Assembly (NCBI GenBank): GCA_964433905.1
Contig: CAYSSM010000004.1
Coordinates: forward strand, 1-44,030
Origin: CAYSSM01 sp964433905
Lineage (GTDB): Bacteria; Patescibacteriota; UBA1384; UBA12157; JAENIV01
DNA: 44,030 bases
Direction of reading: 5' to 3'
Part shown: one piece after another, positions 7,528 through 14,679 of the stretch
How positions within the stretch are numbered: the first letter of the stretch is position 1
How the letters are laid out: each line of letters opens with the position of its first letter
Program-made: the position numbers and the translations under genes
Notes under the pieces: model-generated
Database searches by the model: none
Told to the model about the DNA's origin: nothing
The model's input: only the letters and a program-made list of their open reading frames with translations

Positions 7528-8142
7528 TTATTCTATTTTATAACTCGATAAGATATTGTCAAAGACATGCGCCGAAAATTCATCGTTGTCTGAAAAAGCG
7601 ATTTCCATTTGCAAATTATAAAAAATACCGTTTTTTAAAGCCGAGACTTGATCAACAAAAGTTAAAATGCCTGTAATAGAATCAATGTATGTCCATTGTC
7701 TTTCCTTAGCGGGAACCCCTCCCAAGGTTGTATCCTCGGTCAGAATTTCTTTGGCACTTTCTGGATTTTTTGCCTCTTGAAATAAATTGTTTCTTACCCA
7801 ATCAAGATATTCGGAAAGATCTTGGGACAAAACATTGTTCGATCCATATACCCTAACTGTCATTTTGGGATCGCTTGTAGACAAAGTTACACCGTCGCCA
7901 TTCTGCGACTCCTGCGCGGAAAAAGTTGAAGGGTATTTGAGTGAAAAACCATAACGAGCGTTTGCGTAAGAAGATAATGTCCCAGTCTGGAGATTCGTCG
8001 TCGGCGAAGGCGATATTTGTGTTGTCCCGACTTTGTAGAAATAGTAGCATCCAAACCCAAAAAGCAATCCGCCGATAATTAAAATTCCAAAAACCACCGC
8101 CACAATAATCCAAATTGTTTTTGAGTTGTTTTCTTTAGCCAT
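7528..8142 (-). CDS. Membrane-anchored PsbP-like protein
   Basis: A 204-residue protein with one N-terminal membrane helix (about 10-36) and a short S/P/T linker (SPSPTTNLQTGTLSS). The extracytoplasmic domain starts with YANARYGFSLKYPSTFSAQE, the usual opening of PsbP-like or PsbP-related domains in bacteria. The rest alternates beta strands and ends DNILSSYKIE. There is no lipobox. The role is unknown; such proteins are frequent in Gram-positive and CPR surface sets. It lies 16 bases ahead of the small ddl-coupled gene, so it may open that transcript. Confidence 0.6.
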   Translation of the reverse strand: MAKENNSKTIWIIVAVVFGILIIGGLLFGFGCYYFYKVGTTQISPSPTTNLQTGTLSSYANARYGFSLKYPSTFSAQESQNGDGVTLSTSDPKMTVRVYGSNNVLSQDLSEYLDWVRNNLFQEAKNPESAKEILTEDTTLGGVPAKERQWTYIDSITGILTFVDQVSALKNGIFYNLQMEIAFSDNDEFSAHVFDNILSSYKIE

Positions 8143-8217
8143 TTTTCACTTTCTAGAGGATATTAATTTGCAATATTTTAAATTTCCCTTCGGTTTTGTT
8201 TTTGGAAAAAACCTTTA

Positions 8218-8273
8218 CCCCTCGTAGCTTTCTTGTCCGCCATAGCTTCAGCGAAGGCGGAAGCGAAGTGGGG
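8218..8273. repeat. Palindromic repeat element (TCCGCC/GGCGGA hairpin)
   Basis: Intergenic. Outer arms are CCCC (8218-8221) and GGGG (8270-8273). Inner arms are TCCGCC (8236-8241) and GGCGGA (8256-8261), with GC-rich sequence between them. It stands out from the AT-rich flanks. It lies between the EamA-like gene and the PsbP-like gene and can be read as part of a spurious plus-strand frame. I think it belongs to the dispersed palindromes common in CPR genomes; only one copy is seen here. Confidence 0.5.
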
Positions 8274-8299
8274 CAATTAAATTCTGTTTTATATCCCAT

Positions 8300-8725
8300 T
8301 TATTTACCCAAATATGCCAATATTGATGAACCGCCAATTATTAACATCAAGGCAATAATTTTTAAAAAGCTAACACTTTCACCCATAAAGAATCCAATTA
8401 CTGTTGCAAGTGCCATACTCCCACCGATAATTATTGGTCCCCCAATAGAAACCGGAAGTCCTTTTCCATAAGCTGACAAAGCAAAAAAATCAATACAAAA
8501 TGCCGTGATTCCAGCCAAAATCACAAAGACTATTCCTCGCCAATCTTGTATAAGATCAATAGATTTAAATCTTGGTATTAAAACAATAAGACCCACAACA
8601 ACTGCGACTGCGGAAACAATAATTGCTCCAAAAATTTGATTAATATGAGGTGCAGCAACTTTATGAAAAACGGTCCAAAGACCGAAAGATACCGCCGCCA
8701 AAATTGCTAAATAAATTGGATTCAT
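8300..8725 (-). CDS. EamA-like (half-size) membrane transporter
   Basis: A 141-residue, very hydrophobic protein with about five helices. It holds a single EamA unit instead of the usual pair, as in small DMT-family proteins that work as dimers. Typical features are LAILAAVSFGLWTVFHKVA at the N-terminus and GLPVSIGGPIIIGGSMALATVIGFFMGE in the second half. The substrate is unknown. It overlaps the MBL hydrolase gene by 4 bases (ATGA), so the two are coupled. Confidence 0.75.
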   Translation of the reverse strand: MNPIYLAILAAVSFGLWTVFHKVAAPHINQIFGAIIVSAVAVVVGLIVLIPRFKSIDLIQDWRGIVFVILAGITAFCIDFFALSAYGKGLPVSIGGPIIIGGSMALATVIGFFMGESVSFLKIIALMLIIGGSSILAYLGK

Positions 8726-9324
8726 TTTTGCTCCTTCTTAATAACCTTAAATACCTTTCCATGGCCGGGAATAATAAAATCCCCAATTTCTAAAATCTTT
8801 TTCCGGCTATTCCCAAGAACTTTTTCATCCTTAACGTAAGGATCTTTATGTTTGATTAGACTTTCATAATCAGTCTTTTGCTCGTCATTATCCATCCACC
8901 AAAAAACATCACCAGCGACAACATAAGTGCCATCATCAGTTGGAACAATTAAGGCGCAATGAAATTGATCATGGCCGGGAGTTTGAATAATTTTCAAATC
9001 AGTACCAGGAATAATATTTTTATGATCGATCTGTTTATCGTTTTCGTAAATCTCCGTATCATTAAGAACTTTGGCATTTTCGAAAATTCCGGTGAGTAAT
9101 TGATGATCTGTATGATTGTGAGTCAAAAGAACATAATCGATATCAGTTGTAGTTAATTTATTTCCCGCCAAAGCTTTAAGCAATTCAGTCCGATTGCAAC
9201 CGGGATCAACAATAATTTTTTTGCTATCACTCTCTATCAAAGTCACTGTTGAACTTGCCAACCAGCCATCGGCAATTTTCTTTGCATAACCTTGGATTAA
9301 AATTTTTATTTGATTATTTTCCAT
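8722..9324 (-). CDS. Metallo-beta-lactamase fold hydrolase
   Basis: A 200-residue protein starting at MENNQIKIL (9324). Longer open sequence upstream is the secA 3' end read in another frame. Metal-binding motif HNHTDH lies in LLTHNHTDHQLL. Further ligand positions are TPGHDQFH (His), VVAGDVFW (Asp) and FIIPGHGKVF (His). The short form with two close HxxH-type motifs resembles the MBLAC1-like and small glyoxalase-II-like branches, which hydrolyse thioesters, lactones or RNA. Substrate unknown. It overlaps secA by 11 bases and the EamA-like gene by 4. Confidence 0.85.
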   Translation of the reverse strand: MENNQIKILIQGYAKKIADGWLASSTVTLIESDSKKIIVDPGCNRTELLKALAGNKLTTTDIDYVLLTHNHTDHQLLTGIFENAKVLNDTEIYENDKQIDHKNIIPGTDLKIIQTPGHDQFHCALIVPTDDGTYVVAGDVFWWMDNDEQKTDYESLIKHKDPYVKDEKVLGNSRKKILEIGDFIIPGHGKVFKVIKKEQK

Positions 9325-11884
9325 GACATTTCTTATACTTCTTGCCGCTGCCGCATGGACAAGGATCATTGCGGCCGACTTTGGCGAAAGCACTGACCGT
9401 ATTTGTGGACACCCCTGGGGTGTCCAAATTGGTTGATTTGGTTCGGACTGATACTTGAACGCCATTATTTGATCCGGTTGTAGGAGTTTGTGGTTGTTGA
9501 GGTTGAGATGATTGACTAGATTCTGGCGCCACATCTGTAAAGGTTCCGGCCGCGGCTTGTTCGTCGGCGCCGCGCATTTGCATTGTTCTCATTGGTTGGC
9601 GTTCAATCGTTACCGGTTCCGGACGAATATCAGCTTTAAGCAAAATTTCCACTACTTGACCATCAATATTTTGCATTAATCTTTGAAATAAATGATAACT
9701 TTCAGCTTTATATTCCACGAGTGGATCACGTTGACCATAACCACGTAGACCAATTCCTTCTCTCAAATAATCCATGGCATTTAGATGCTCTATCCACATT
9801 GTGTCAATTGAACGAAGATAAACCATTTTTTCAATCTGACTCATTGTTTCCGGACCGACTCGATTATATTTTTCTAAATATTCTTTTCTTCCCACTTCGT
9901 CTATTAGATTCAAAATATCATCGTGAATTTCCGCACCTTCTAATATTTTTTTTCGCTTTGAATAAATTGCTTGACGATGTTTATTAGCAACATCATCATA
10001 ATCAACTAAATGTTTTCGTATATCAAAATTATGACCTTCAACTTTTTTCTGAGCCGATTCAATCGAACGGGAAATTAAAGAATGTTGGATTGGCATATCG
10101 TCCGGCAGACTCATACGAGTCATCAAACTTTTCATTCTATCGCCGCCAAAAACTCGCATTAAATCATCATCCATTGAGACAAAAAATTGCGAAGAACCAG
10201 GATCACCTTGTCTGCCGCAGCGTCCACGAAGCTGGTTATCAATACGACGAGCTTCATGGCGTTCAGTACCGATAATATGAAGTCCGCCAGATTTTACCAC
10301 TTTATCCCTTCTTTTTGAATCAAGAGGCGCTCCACCTAAAATAATGTCAACGCCGCGGCCAGCCATGTTGGTGGCAACAGTAACCGCGTCAACTCTGCCC
10401 GCCTGCTCAATAATTTTTGCTTCTTTTTCATGATGCTTGGCGTTTAAAACTTCATGTTTAATACCGTTTCGTTTTAGCATTTGCGACAGCTTTTCTGATT
10501 TTTCAATGGAAATTGTGCCAATCAAAATCGGTTGGCCAGTCTTGTTTCTCTCAATAATTTCTTTGACAACGGCGGAAAATTTTGCATCTTCATTTTTGTA
10601 AATTTGGTCTTGCGTATCCTTACGGATATTTTCTTTATTAGTAGGAATTTCCACAACATCAAGTTTGTAAATTTTCCAAAACTCTTCGGCTTCGGTAGAA
10701 GCCGTTCCCGTCATTCCAGCTAACTTTTTATACATTCTAAATAAATTCTGAAAAGAAATGGTTGCCAAAGTGTCGGACTCGCGCTGGACTTCAACATTTT
10801 CTTTGGCTTCAATCGCCTGATGTAAACCTTCGCTGTAACGGCGGCCGGGCATCATCCTTCCCGTAAATTCATCAACAATAATCACTTCAGCGTCTTTAAC
10901 AACATAGTCTTTATCTTTTTTATAAAGCGCGTGCGCAGTTAAGGCCTCTTCCAAATGATGAACGAGATTGATCGATTCCGTGCTGTAAACATTTTTAATT
11001 CCCAACATTTTTTCAATTTTATCCATACCAGCATCGGTAAGGGCGACTGAATGCATTTTTTCATCAACCGCGTAGTCAGCCGTCTCCTTCAAATTAGGGA
11101 CCATTTGTGCAAATTGTCGATACAAAGAAGCAGATTCTTCGGCTGGCGCGGAAATAATAAGCGGAGTGCGGGCTTCGTCAATTAAAATAGAGTCAACCTC
11201 GTCAACGATAGCAAAGTGTTGCTCACGCTGAGCCATTTGTTCCAAAGATTGGACCATATTGTCCCGAAGGAAGTCAAAACCAAACTCATTGTTTGTGCCA
11301 TAAGTAATGTCGGCAGCGTAGGCTTCTTTACGGGAAATTGGCAATAAATTATTATATTCAATATCAACCGGATCTTCATCCTTTTTTTCAGCGGTAAAAA
11401 GATACGACTTTTCGTGGTTAATGGCTGCAACCGTTAACCCCAACTTATTGTAGATAACACCCATCCAAGCAGCATCTCGGCGAGCCAAATAATCATTAAC
11501 AGTTACCAAATGAGCACCCTTGCCTTCCAAAGCATTGAGATAGAGCGGGAGAGTGGCAACTAAGGTTTTTCCTTCACCGGTTTTCATTTCAGCGATTTTA
11601 CCTTGATGCAAAACCATGCCGCCAACCAACTGGACATCAAAATGCCTTTGACCGATGGTCCGCTTGGCAGCTTCCCTTACACAAGCAAAAGCTTCAGGCA
11701 AAATATCATCAAGAGTTTCACCTTTATTCAATCGCTCTTTAAATTCAATAGTTTTTTCTTTAAGCTGTTTATCAGAAAGCTTTTCAATCTCTTTTTCAAA
11801 CCCATTAATCTTATCAACTGTCGGTTGAAGCTTACTTACAACTCCCTGATTTGAACCAAATATATTACTTAAAAAATTAAGCAT
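9314..11884 (-). CDS. secA: Preprotein translocase ATPase SecA
   Basis: Motor of the Sec export channel, 856 residues. Seen in order: N-terminal NGFEKEIEKLSDKQL, Walker A MKTGEGKTLVATLP, preprotein crosslinking region (NNEFGFDFLRDNM), DEVDSILIDEARTPLI, Walker B and DEAD-like site, the second helicase lobe with TNMAGRGVDIILGG and ERHEARRIDNQLRGRCGRQGD, and a C-terminal zinc-binding SEC-C motif (CPCGSGKKYKKCH). A low-complexity Q/P/T linker precedes SEC-C. That linker holds a perfect 19-bp palindrome read as LDTPGVS. SecG is encoded at 37233-37448. Confidence 0.98.
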   Translation of the reverse strand: MLNFLSNIFGSNQGVVSKLQPTVDKINGFEKEIEKLSDKQLKEKTIEFKERLNKGETLDDILPEAFACVREAAKRTIGQRHFDVQLVGGMVLHQGKIAEMKTGEGKTLVATLPLYLNALEGKGAHLVTVNDYLARRDAAWMGVIYNKLGLTVAAINHEKSYLFTAEKKDEDPVDIEYNNLLPISRKEAYAADITYGTNNEFGFDFLRDNMVQSLEQMAQREQHFAIVDEVDSILIDEARTPLIISAPAEESASLYRQFAQMVPNLKETADYAVDEKMHSVALTDAGMDKIEKMLGIKNVYSTESINLVHHLEEALTAHALYKKDKDYVVKDAEVIIVDEFTGRMMPGRRYSEGLHQAIEAKENVEVQRESDTLATISFQNLFRMYKKLAGMTGTASTEAEEFWKIYKLDVVEIPTNKENIRKDTQDQIYKNEDAKFSAVVKEIIERNKTGQPILIGTISIEKSEKLSQMLKRNGIKHEVLNAKHHEKEAKIIEQAGRVDAVTVATNMAGRGVDIILGGAPLDSKRRDKVVKSGGLHIIGTERHEARRIDNQLRGRCGRQGDPGSSQFFVSMDDDLMRVFGGDRMKSLMTRMSLPDDMPIQHSLISRSIESAQKKVEGHNFDIRKHLVDYDDVANKHRQAIYSKRKKILEGAEIHDDILNLIDEVGRKEYLEKYNRVGPETMSQIEKMVYLRSIDTMWIEHLNAMDYLREGIGLRGYGQRDPLVEYKAESYHLFQRLMQNIDGQVVEILLKADIRPEPVTIERQPMRTMQMRGADEQAAAGTFTDVAPESSQSSQPQQPQTPTTGSNNGVQVSVRTKSTNLDTPGVSTNTVSAFAKVGRNDPCPCGSGKKYKKCHGK
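9407..9425. repeat. Perfect palindrome read in frame within secA linker
   Basis: GGACACCCCTGGGGTGTCC: two 9-base arms around one T. It codes for DTPGVS in the linker before the SEC-C motif. The core CACCCC-N-GGGGTG recurs at 41078-41090 in the beta-propeller gene, in the same frame (TPGVS). It has the same build as the REP at 27374-27392: 9-base arms with one central base. Confidence 0.6.
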
Positions 11885-11934
11885 TTTTGATATGCCTCCA
11901 CCTCATATTTTAGCACTTTTTAGGGTAAAAGAAA

Positions 11935-11959
11935 AGCGGCAAGTGTGTTACCTACCGCT
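11935..11959 (-). terminator. Intrinsic terminator of the orphan gene at 11969-12439
   Basis: On the minus strand AGCGGTAGGT pairs with ACTTGCCGCT (10 pairs, two of them G-U) around AACAC, followed by TTTTCTTTT. It lies 9 bases after the stop codon. Confidence 0.7.
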
Positions 11960-11968
11960 GGAATAGAC

Positions 11969-12439
11969 TCATTCGATTAAAGTCACTGGCCGATTGAGCG
12001 CTTCGATCGGAATAGCAGCGACAACTTCTGCAAGGGTTGATCCTACTTCTTTTTCTGTTGCCTGTCGCTCATAGAAAAAGCGAATCTGTTTTATGAGCTT
12101 ACTGGCGAGCTGATGACCTATTGTGATGATCTCTTGACGATTATCGAACCGAGACTCGATATCCTTAATTGTCCAATAACTACTAGTTAGAGTGTTATTA
12201 CCGTGTTCACGGATGATAAACAGGTAATCTGGTCTAAAATAACCCACCCAAGTTATTTCAACCATATCAATCTGTCTAAGAAAATCATCAGGCAGAAGCT
12301 TACAAGCCTCAATTAATGCTCCGACTGCTCCGGCAATATCATCTGGACCGAAATTCTGATAATCTTGCGGATCATGATGTTCTAATCCGTGTACCGGAAT
12401 ACCAGTTTTTACCAGGAATCGAGGGATCAGCTTTCCCAC
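11969..12439 (-). CDS. Hypothetical orphan protein, 156 residues
   Basis: GTG start (12439) with AGGAG 7 bases ahead. I recognise no family. The protein is soluble, with an HHDPQDYQNFGPDDIAGAV segment near the N-terminus, an aromatic-rich middle (WVGYFRPDYLFIIREHGN) and a helical C-terminal half. It is a single-gene unit with a near-consensus promoter (TTGACA, 16 bases, TATACT) and its own terminator. By eye its GC content and codon choice (more CTG, GCC, CGC) are above those of its neighbours, which hints at transfer. A dyad lies just upstream of the promoter. It shares these habits, but no clear sequence likeness, with the orphan gene at 26673-27128. Confidence 0.65.
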   Translation of the reverse strand: MGKLIPRFLVKTGIPVHGLEHHDPQDYQNFGPDDIAGAVGALIEACKLLPDDFLRQIDMVEITWVGYFRPDYLFIIREHGNNTLTSSYWTIKDIESRFDNRQEIITIGHQLASKLIKQIRFFYERQATEKEVGSTLAEVVAAIPIEALNRPVTLIE

Positions 12440-12471
12440 TTTCTTACTCCTCTCGTCATCAGAGTGATTTT

Positions 12472-12499
12472 AGTATAGCAAATTTTTCTATTCTGTCAA
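12472..12499 (-). promoter_or_regulatory. Near-consensus sigma-70 promoter of the orphan gene
   Basis: -35 TTGACA (12499-12494), 16-base spacer, -10 TATACT (12477-12472) preceded by TGC (extended -10). One of the best promoters in the window. Confidence 0.75.
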
Positions 12500-12519
12500 T
12501 GCAGCAAGATGTATTATTT

Positions 12520-12555
12520 ATTACAACTTTTCCGCGATCGCGAGATTGTTGTAAT
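12520..12555. promoter_or_regulatory. Dyad upstream of the orphan gene promoter
   Basis: Outer arms ATTACAAC and GTTGTAAT flank the self-complementary CGCGATCGCG (12533-12542). It lies about 20 bases upstream of the -35 box and after hpf. It could be an operator or part of the hpf 3' end. A second small hairpin (CACTTC-G-GAAGTG, 12610-12622) lies nearer hpf. Confidence 0.4.
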
Positions 12556-12634
12556 AATTTAAACCTGTTATTTGAGTGATGCGCAATTTATGATACAACC
12601 AAAATAGTATCACTTCGGAAGTGTGATTAAATGG

Positions 12635-13006
12635 TCAGAGTTCGTTTGCTTTTTCTTCTTCAATTTTTGCTTCGTAATATTTGGTAGGGAAGCGAGAACC
12701 GATTTCTTTTTCTTTTATATTTTGTAGTTCGTGTTCTATTTTTTTATAGGCGATATCAATTGATGCCATAAATTCATTCGTCCGAGCGTGTGAAAAAATA
12801 GGGTTTTTAGATTCCGCCATAGTAAGCGATATATGAACGTCTTTATCCAAACCCCTTTTAGGACCTTGAGACTTTTCCGATAGGGTGACTTCGCAAACCA
12901 CCGGTTCTTTTACAAACTTATCAAGCCTTTCAATTTTTTCTTGAATGTAGGAATAAAGATTTTGGTCGACTTTATAATTGTTTTTGCCGCGGATTATTAT
13001 CTTCAT
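12635..13006 (-). CDS. hpf: Ribosome hibernation promoting factor (HPF/RaiA family, short form)
   Basis: A 123-residue protein of the YfiA/HPF family, which binds the 30S decoding centre and silences ribosomes under stress or starvation. Typical features are MKIIIRGKNNYKVDQNLYSYIQEKI at the start, CEVTLSEKSQ in the central strands and FMASIDIAYKKIEHELQ in the second helix. The C-terminal domain of long HPF, needed for 100S dimers, is absent. The last 20 residues are charged. Its neighbours are not functionally linked. Confidence 0.9.
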   Translation of the reverse strand: MKIIIRGKNNYKVDQNLYSYIQEKIERLDKFVKEPVVCEVTLSEKSQGPKRGLDKDVHISLTMAESKNPIFSHARTNEFMASIDIAYKKIEHELQNIKEKEIGSRFPTKYYEAKIEEEKANEL

Positions 13007-13068
13007 TAAAAAACCTTTCTACTAAATACTAAATTATACGAAAATACTAATATTAAATCCGCAATTTT

Positions 13069-13455
13069 TTAACGAATATTTACCACCCGATAATATTTTA
13101 CACCATCGCGAGTAAAATTAGCTATAATTCCAAGTTTAAGACCAGTTATTTTTAAATAGCTTAAGATTTGTTCTAGATTTTGTTTTTGATAATAATTACC
13201 AGATTTTAATTCTAAAACAATTTTATTATCTATCAAAAAATCTAAAAAATTAATTCCGATTTTAATATTATCATATTTTAGATTAACAGCAATTTGTTCT
13301 TGAAAGGATATCTTTCTTTTAATAAACTCTTGTCTAACAGCGTTTTGATAATATTTTTCTCGATGACCTGCTCCCAAATTTTTAAAAACTTCGAAAAGAC
13401 ATCCAATAATTTCGTAACTCAAATCTGGATAAATTAGATCTTCTTTCTTTTTCAT
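13069..13455 (-). CDS. GxxExxY protein (PD-(D/E)XK-like)
   Basis: A 128-residue protein with the family's N-terminal motif in IIGCLFEVFKNLGAGHREKYYQNAV (G..E..Y as GHREKYY). A nuclease-like core follows: INFLDFLIDNKIVLELKSG (D and E-x-K), then QILSYLKITGLKLGIIANF. The family is predicted to share the PD-(D/E)XK fold. Its function is not established. It is widespread and often passed between genomes. Short AT-rich sequences containing TTTCGTAT or its complement lie on both sides (13019-13055 and 13451-13486). Confidence 0.85.
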   Translation of the reverse strand: MKKKEDLIYPDLSYEIIGCLFEVFKNLGAGHREKYYQNAVRQEFIKRKISFQEQIAVNLKYDNIKIGINFLDFLIDNKIVLELKSGNYYQKQNLEQILSYLKITGLKLGIIANFTRDGVKYYRVVNIR

Positions 13456-13470
13456 TTCGTATTTTAGTAA

Positions 13471-14679
13471 TTATTTCGTATTTGGTAGAGTAATTACTTT
13501 GAAATCTACATATTTTTGTAAAACTTCCGGCACTTTAATCGAACCATCTTCCTGTTGATAATTTTCGAAAATGGCAATCAGCATGCGGCCGATAGCGGCG
13601 GCAGTGCCGTTAAGAGTGTGAACAAATTTATTTGAGCCGTCTTCTGTTTTGCAGTTACTTGATGAATGAGTCTCGCGATAGCTTTCTTGGCCTGGCATCC
13701 AAGTTTCGATATCGATAGTTTCAGCCGATGGCAAGGAAAGATCACCGCCACAAAGCGCCATCACTTGATATGGCAAGCCCAATCCTTGCATTATTTTTTC
13801 TTCAAGCGATACTATTAATTCGTGCTCTTTTTTAGAGTCTTCAGGCTTACAAAATGAAAACATTTCCAGTTTATCAAATTGGTGAACTCGCAGAATGCCT
13901 TTGACATCCTTGCCGTAGGATCCTGCTTCACGACGCAGGCAAGTTGAGAAACCAATAAATCTTTGCGGTAAGTTTTCAATTATTTCGCCAGCAAAATAGG
14001 GTAAAATTGATTGCTCTGAAGTTCCTACCACTACCATCTCATCAGTTTTGGTACGATAGGCGTCATCATTTACGGCTTCAAAATGACCGGTCCCCCACGC
14101 CATTTCATCTTTAATTAAAATCGGTGGGATTATCGGCTTAAAACCTTCTTTTTTAACAATATCTAAAACATAATTTATTAAAGCAAATTCCAGTTCAACA
14201 GCCTGATTTTTTAAGTAGTAAAAACGCGAGCCAGAAACTTTAGCCGCCCGGTCGATATCAATAAGATCTAAATCTTTACCAAGCTCAATGTGATCTTTGC
14301 CTTTTTCTAACTTTATCTCTCCCTCTTTTTTGAGAACTTTATTTTGAGTTTCATCAGCACCGTCAGGCACATCTTCAAGTGGAATATTAGGAATTACAGC
14401 GGCGGCAACTTTATAATTTTCCTGAACCTCTGCCAGCTGCGGCTCGAGATCTTTTAACATCTGTTTTACTTCAACAGCTTTATCGGTCCGCCGGTCGGCG
14501 GATTTACCTTCTTTAGCCAGCTGGTTTGCTTCGGCTCGTAAAGTTTCGATTCTATTTTGAAGATCTTTTTTTTCTTCATCTAATTTAATTACTTTTTCTA
14601 AATCAACATTAGTATGTCTTTTTGCCAATGATTTTTTAACTTCTTCCAAATTTTCCCGAACATATTTTATATTAACCAT
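13471..14679 (-). CDS. serS: Seryl-tRNA synthetase
   Basis: Class II synthetase of 402 residues that charges tRNA-Ser. An N-terminal tRNA-binding coiled-coil arm (about 25-105) is followed by the catalytic core. The core includes the TSEQSILPYFAGEII region, motif 2 (STCLRREAGSYGKDVKGILRVHQF) and motif 3 (NGTAAAIGRMLIAIFENYQ). It overlaps lysS by 8 bases, so the two synthetases share a message. Normal in length and motifs. Confidence 0.97.
   Translation of the reverse strand: MVNIKYVRENLEEVKKSLAKRHTNVDLEKVIKLDEEKKDLQNRIETLRAEANQLAKEGKSADRRTDKAVEVKQMLKDLEPQLAEVQENYKVAAAVIPNIPLEDVPDGADETQNKVLKKEGEIKLEKGKDHIELGKDLDLIDIDRAAKVSGSRFYYLKNQAVELEFALINYVLDIVKKEGFKPIIPPILIKDEMAWGTGHFEAVNDDAYRTKTDEMVVVGTSEQSILPYFAGEIIENLPQRFIGFSTCLRREAGSYGKDVKGILRVHQFDKLEMFSFCKPEDSKKEHELIVSLEEKIMQGLGLPYQVMALCGGDLSLPSAETIDIETWMPGQESYRETHSSSNCKTEDGSNKFVHTLNGTAAAIGRMLIAIFENYQQEDGSIKVPEVLQKYVDFKVITLPNTK

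Noticed and set aside
9325..9534. Longer start for the MBL hydrolase
   Set aside because: The extra 70 codons lie wholly inside the secA 3' end and have no MBL-like sequence. MENNQIKIL at 9324 fits the fold's first strand.
13024..13486. CRISPR-like TTTCGTATTT repeats
   Set aside because: Too few, too irregular and no spacers. They are AT-rich direct or inverted repeats only.
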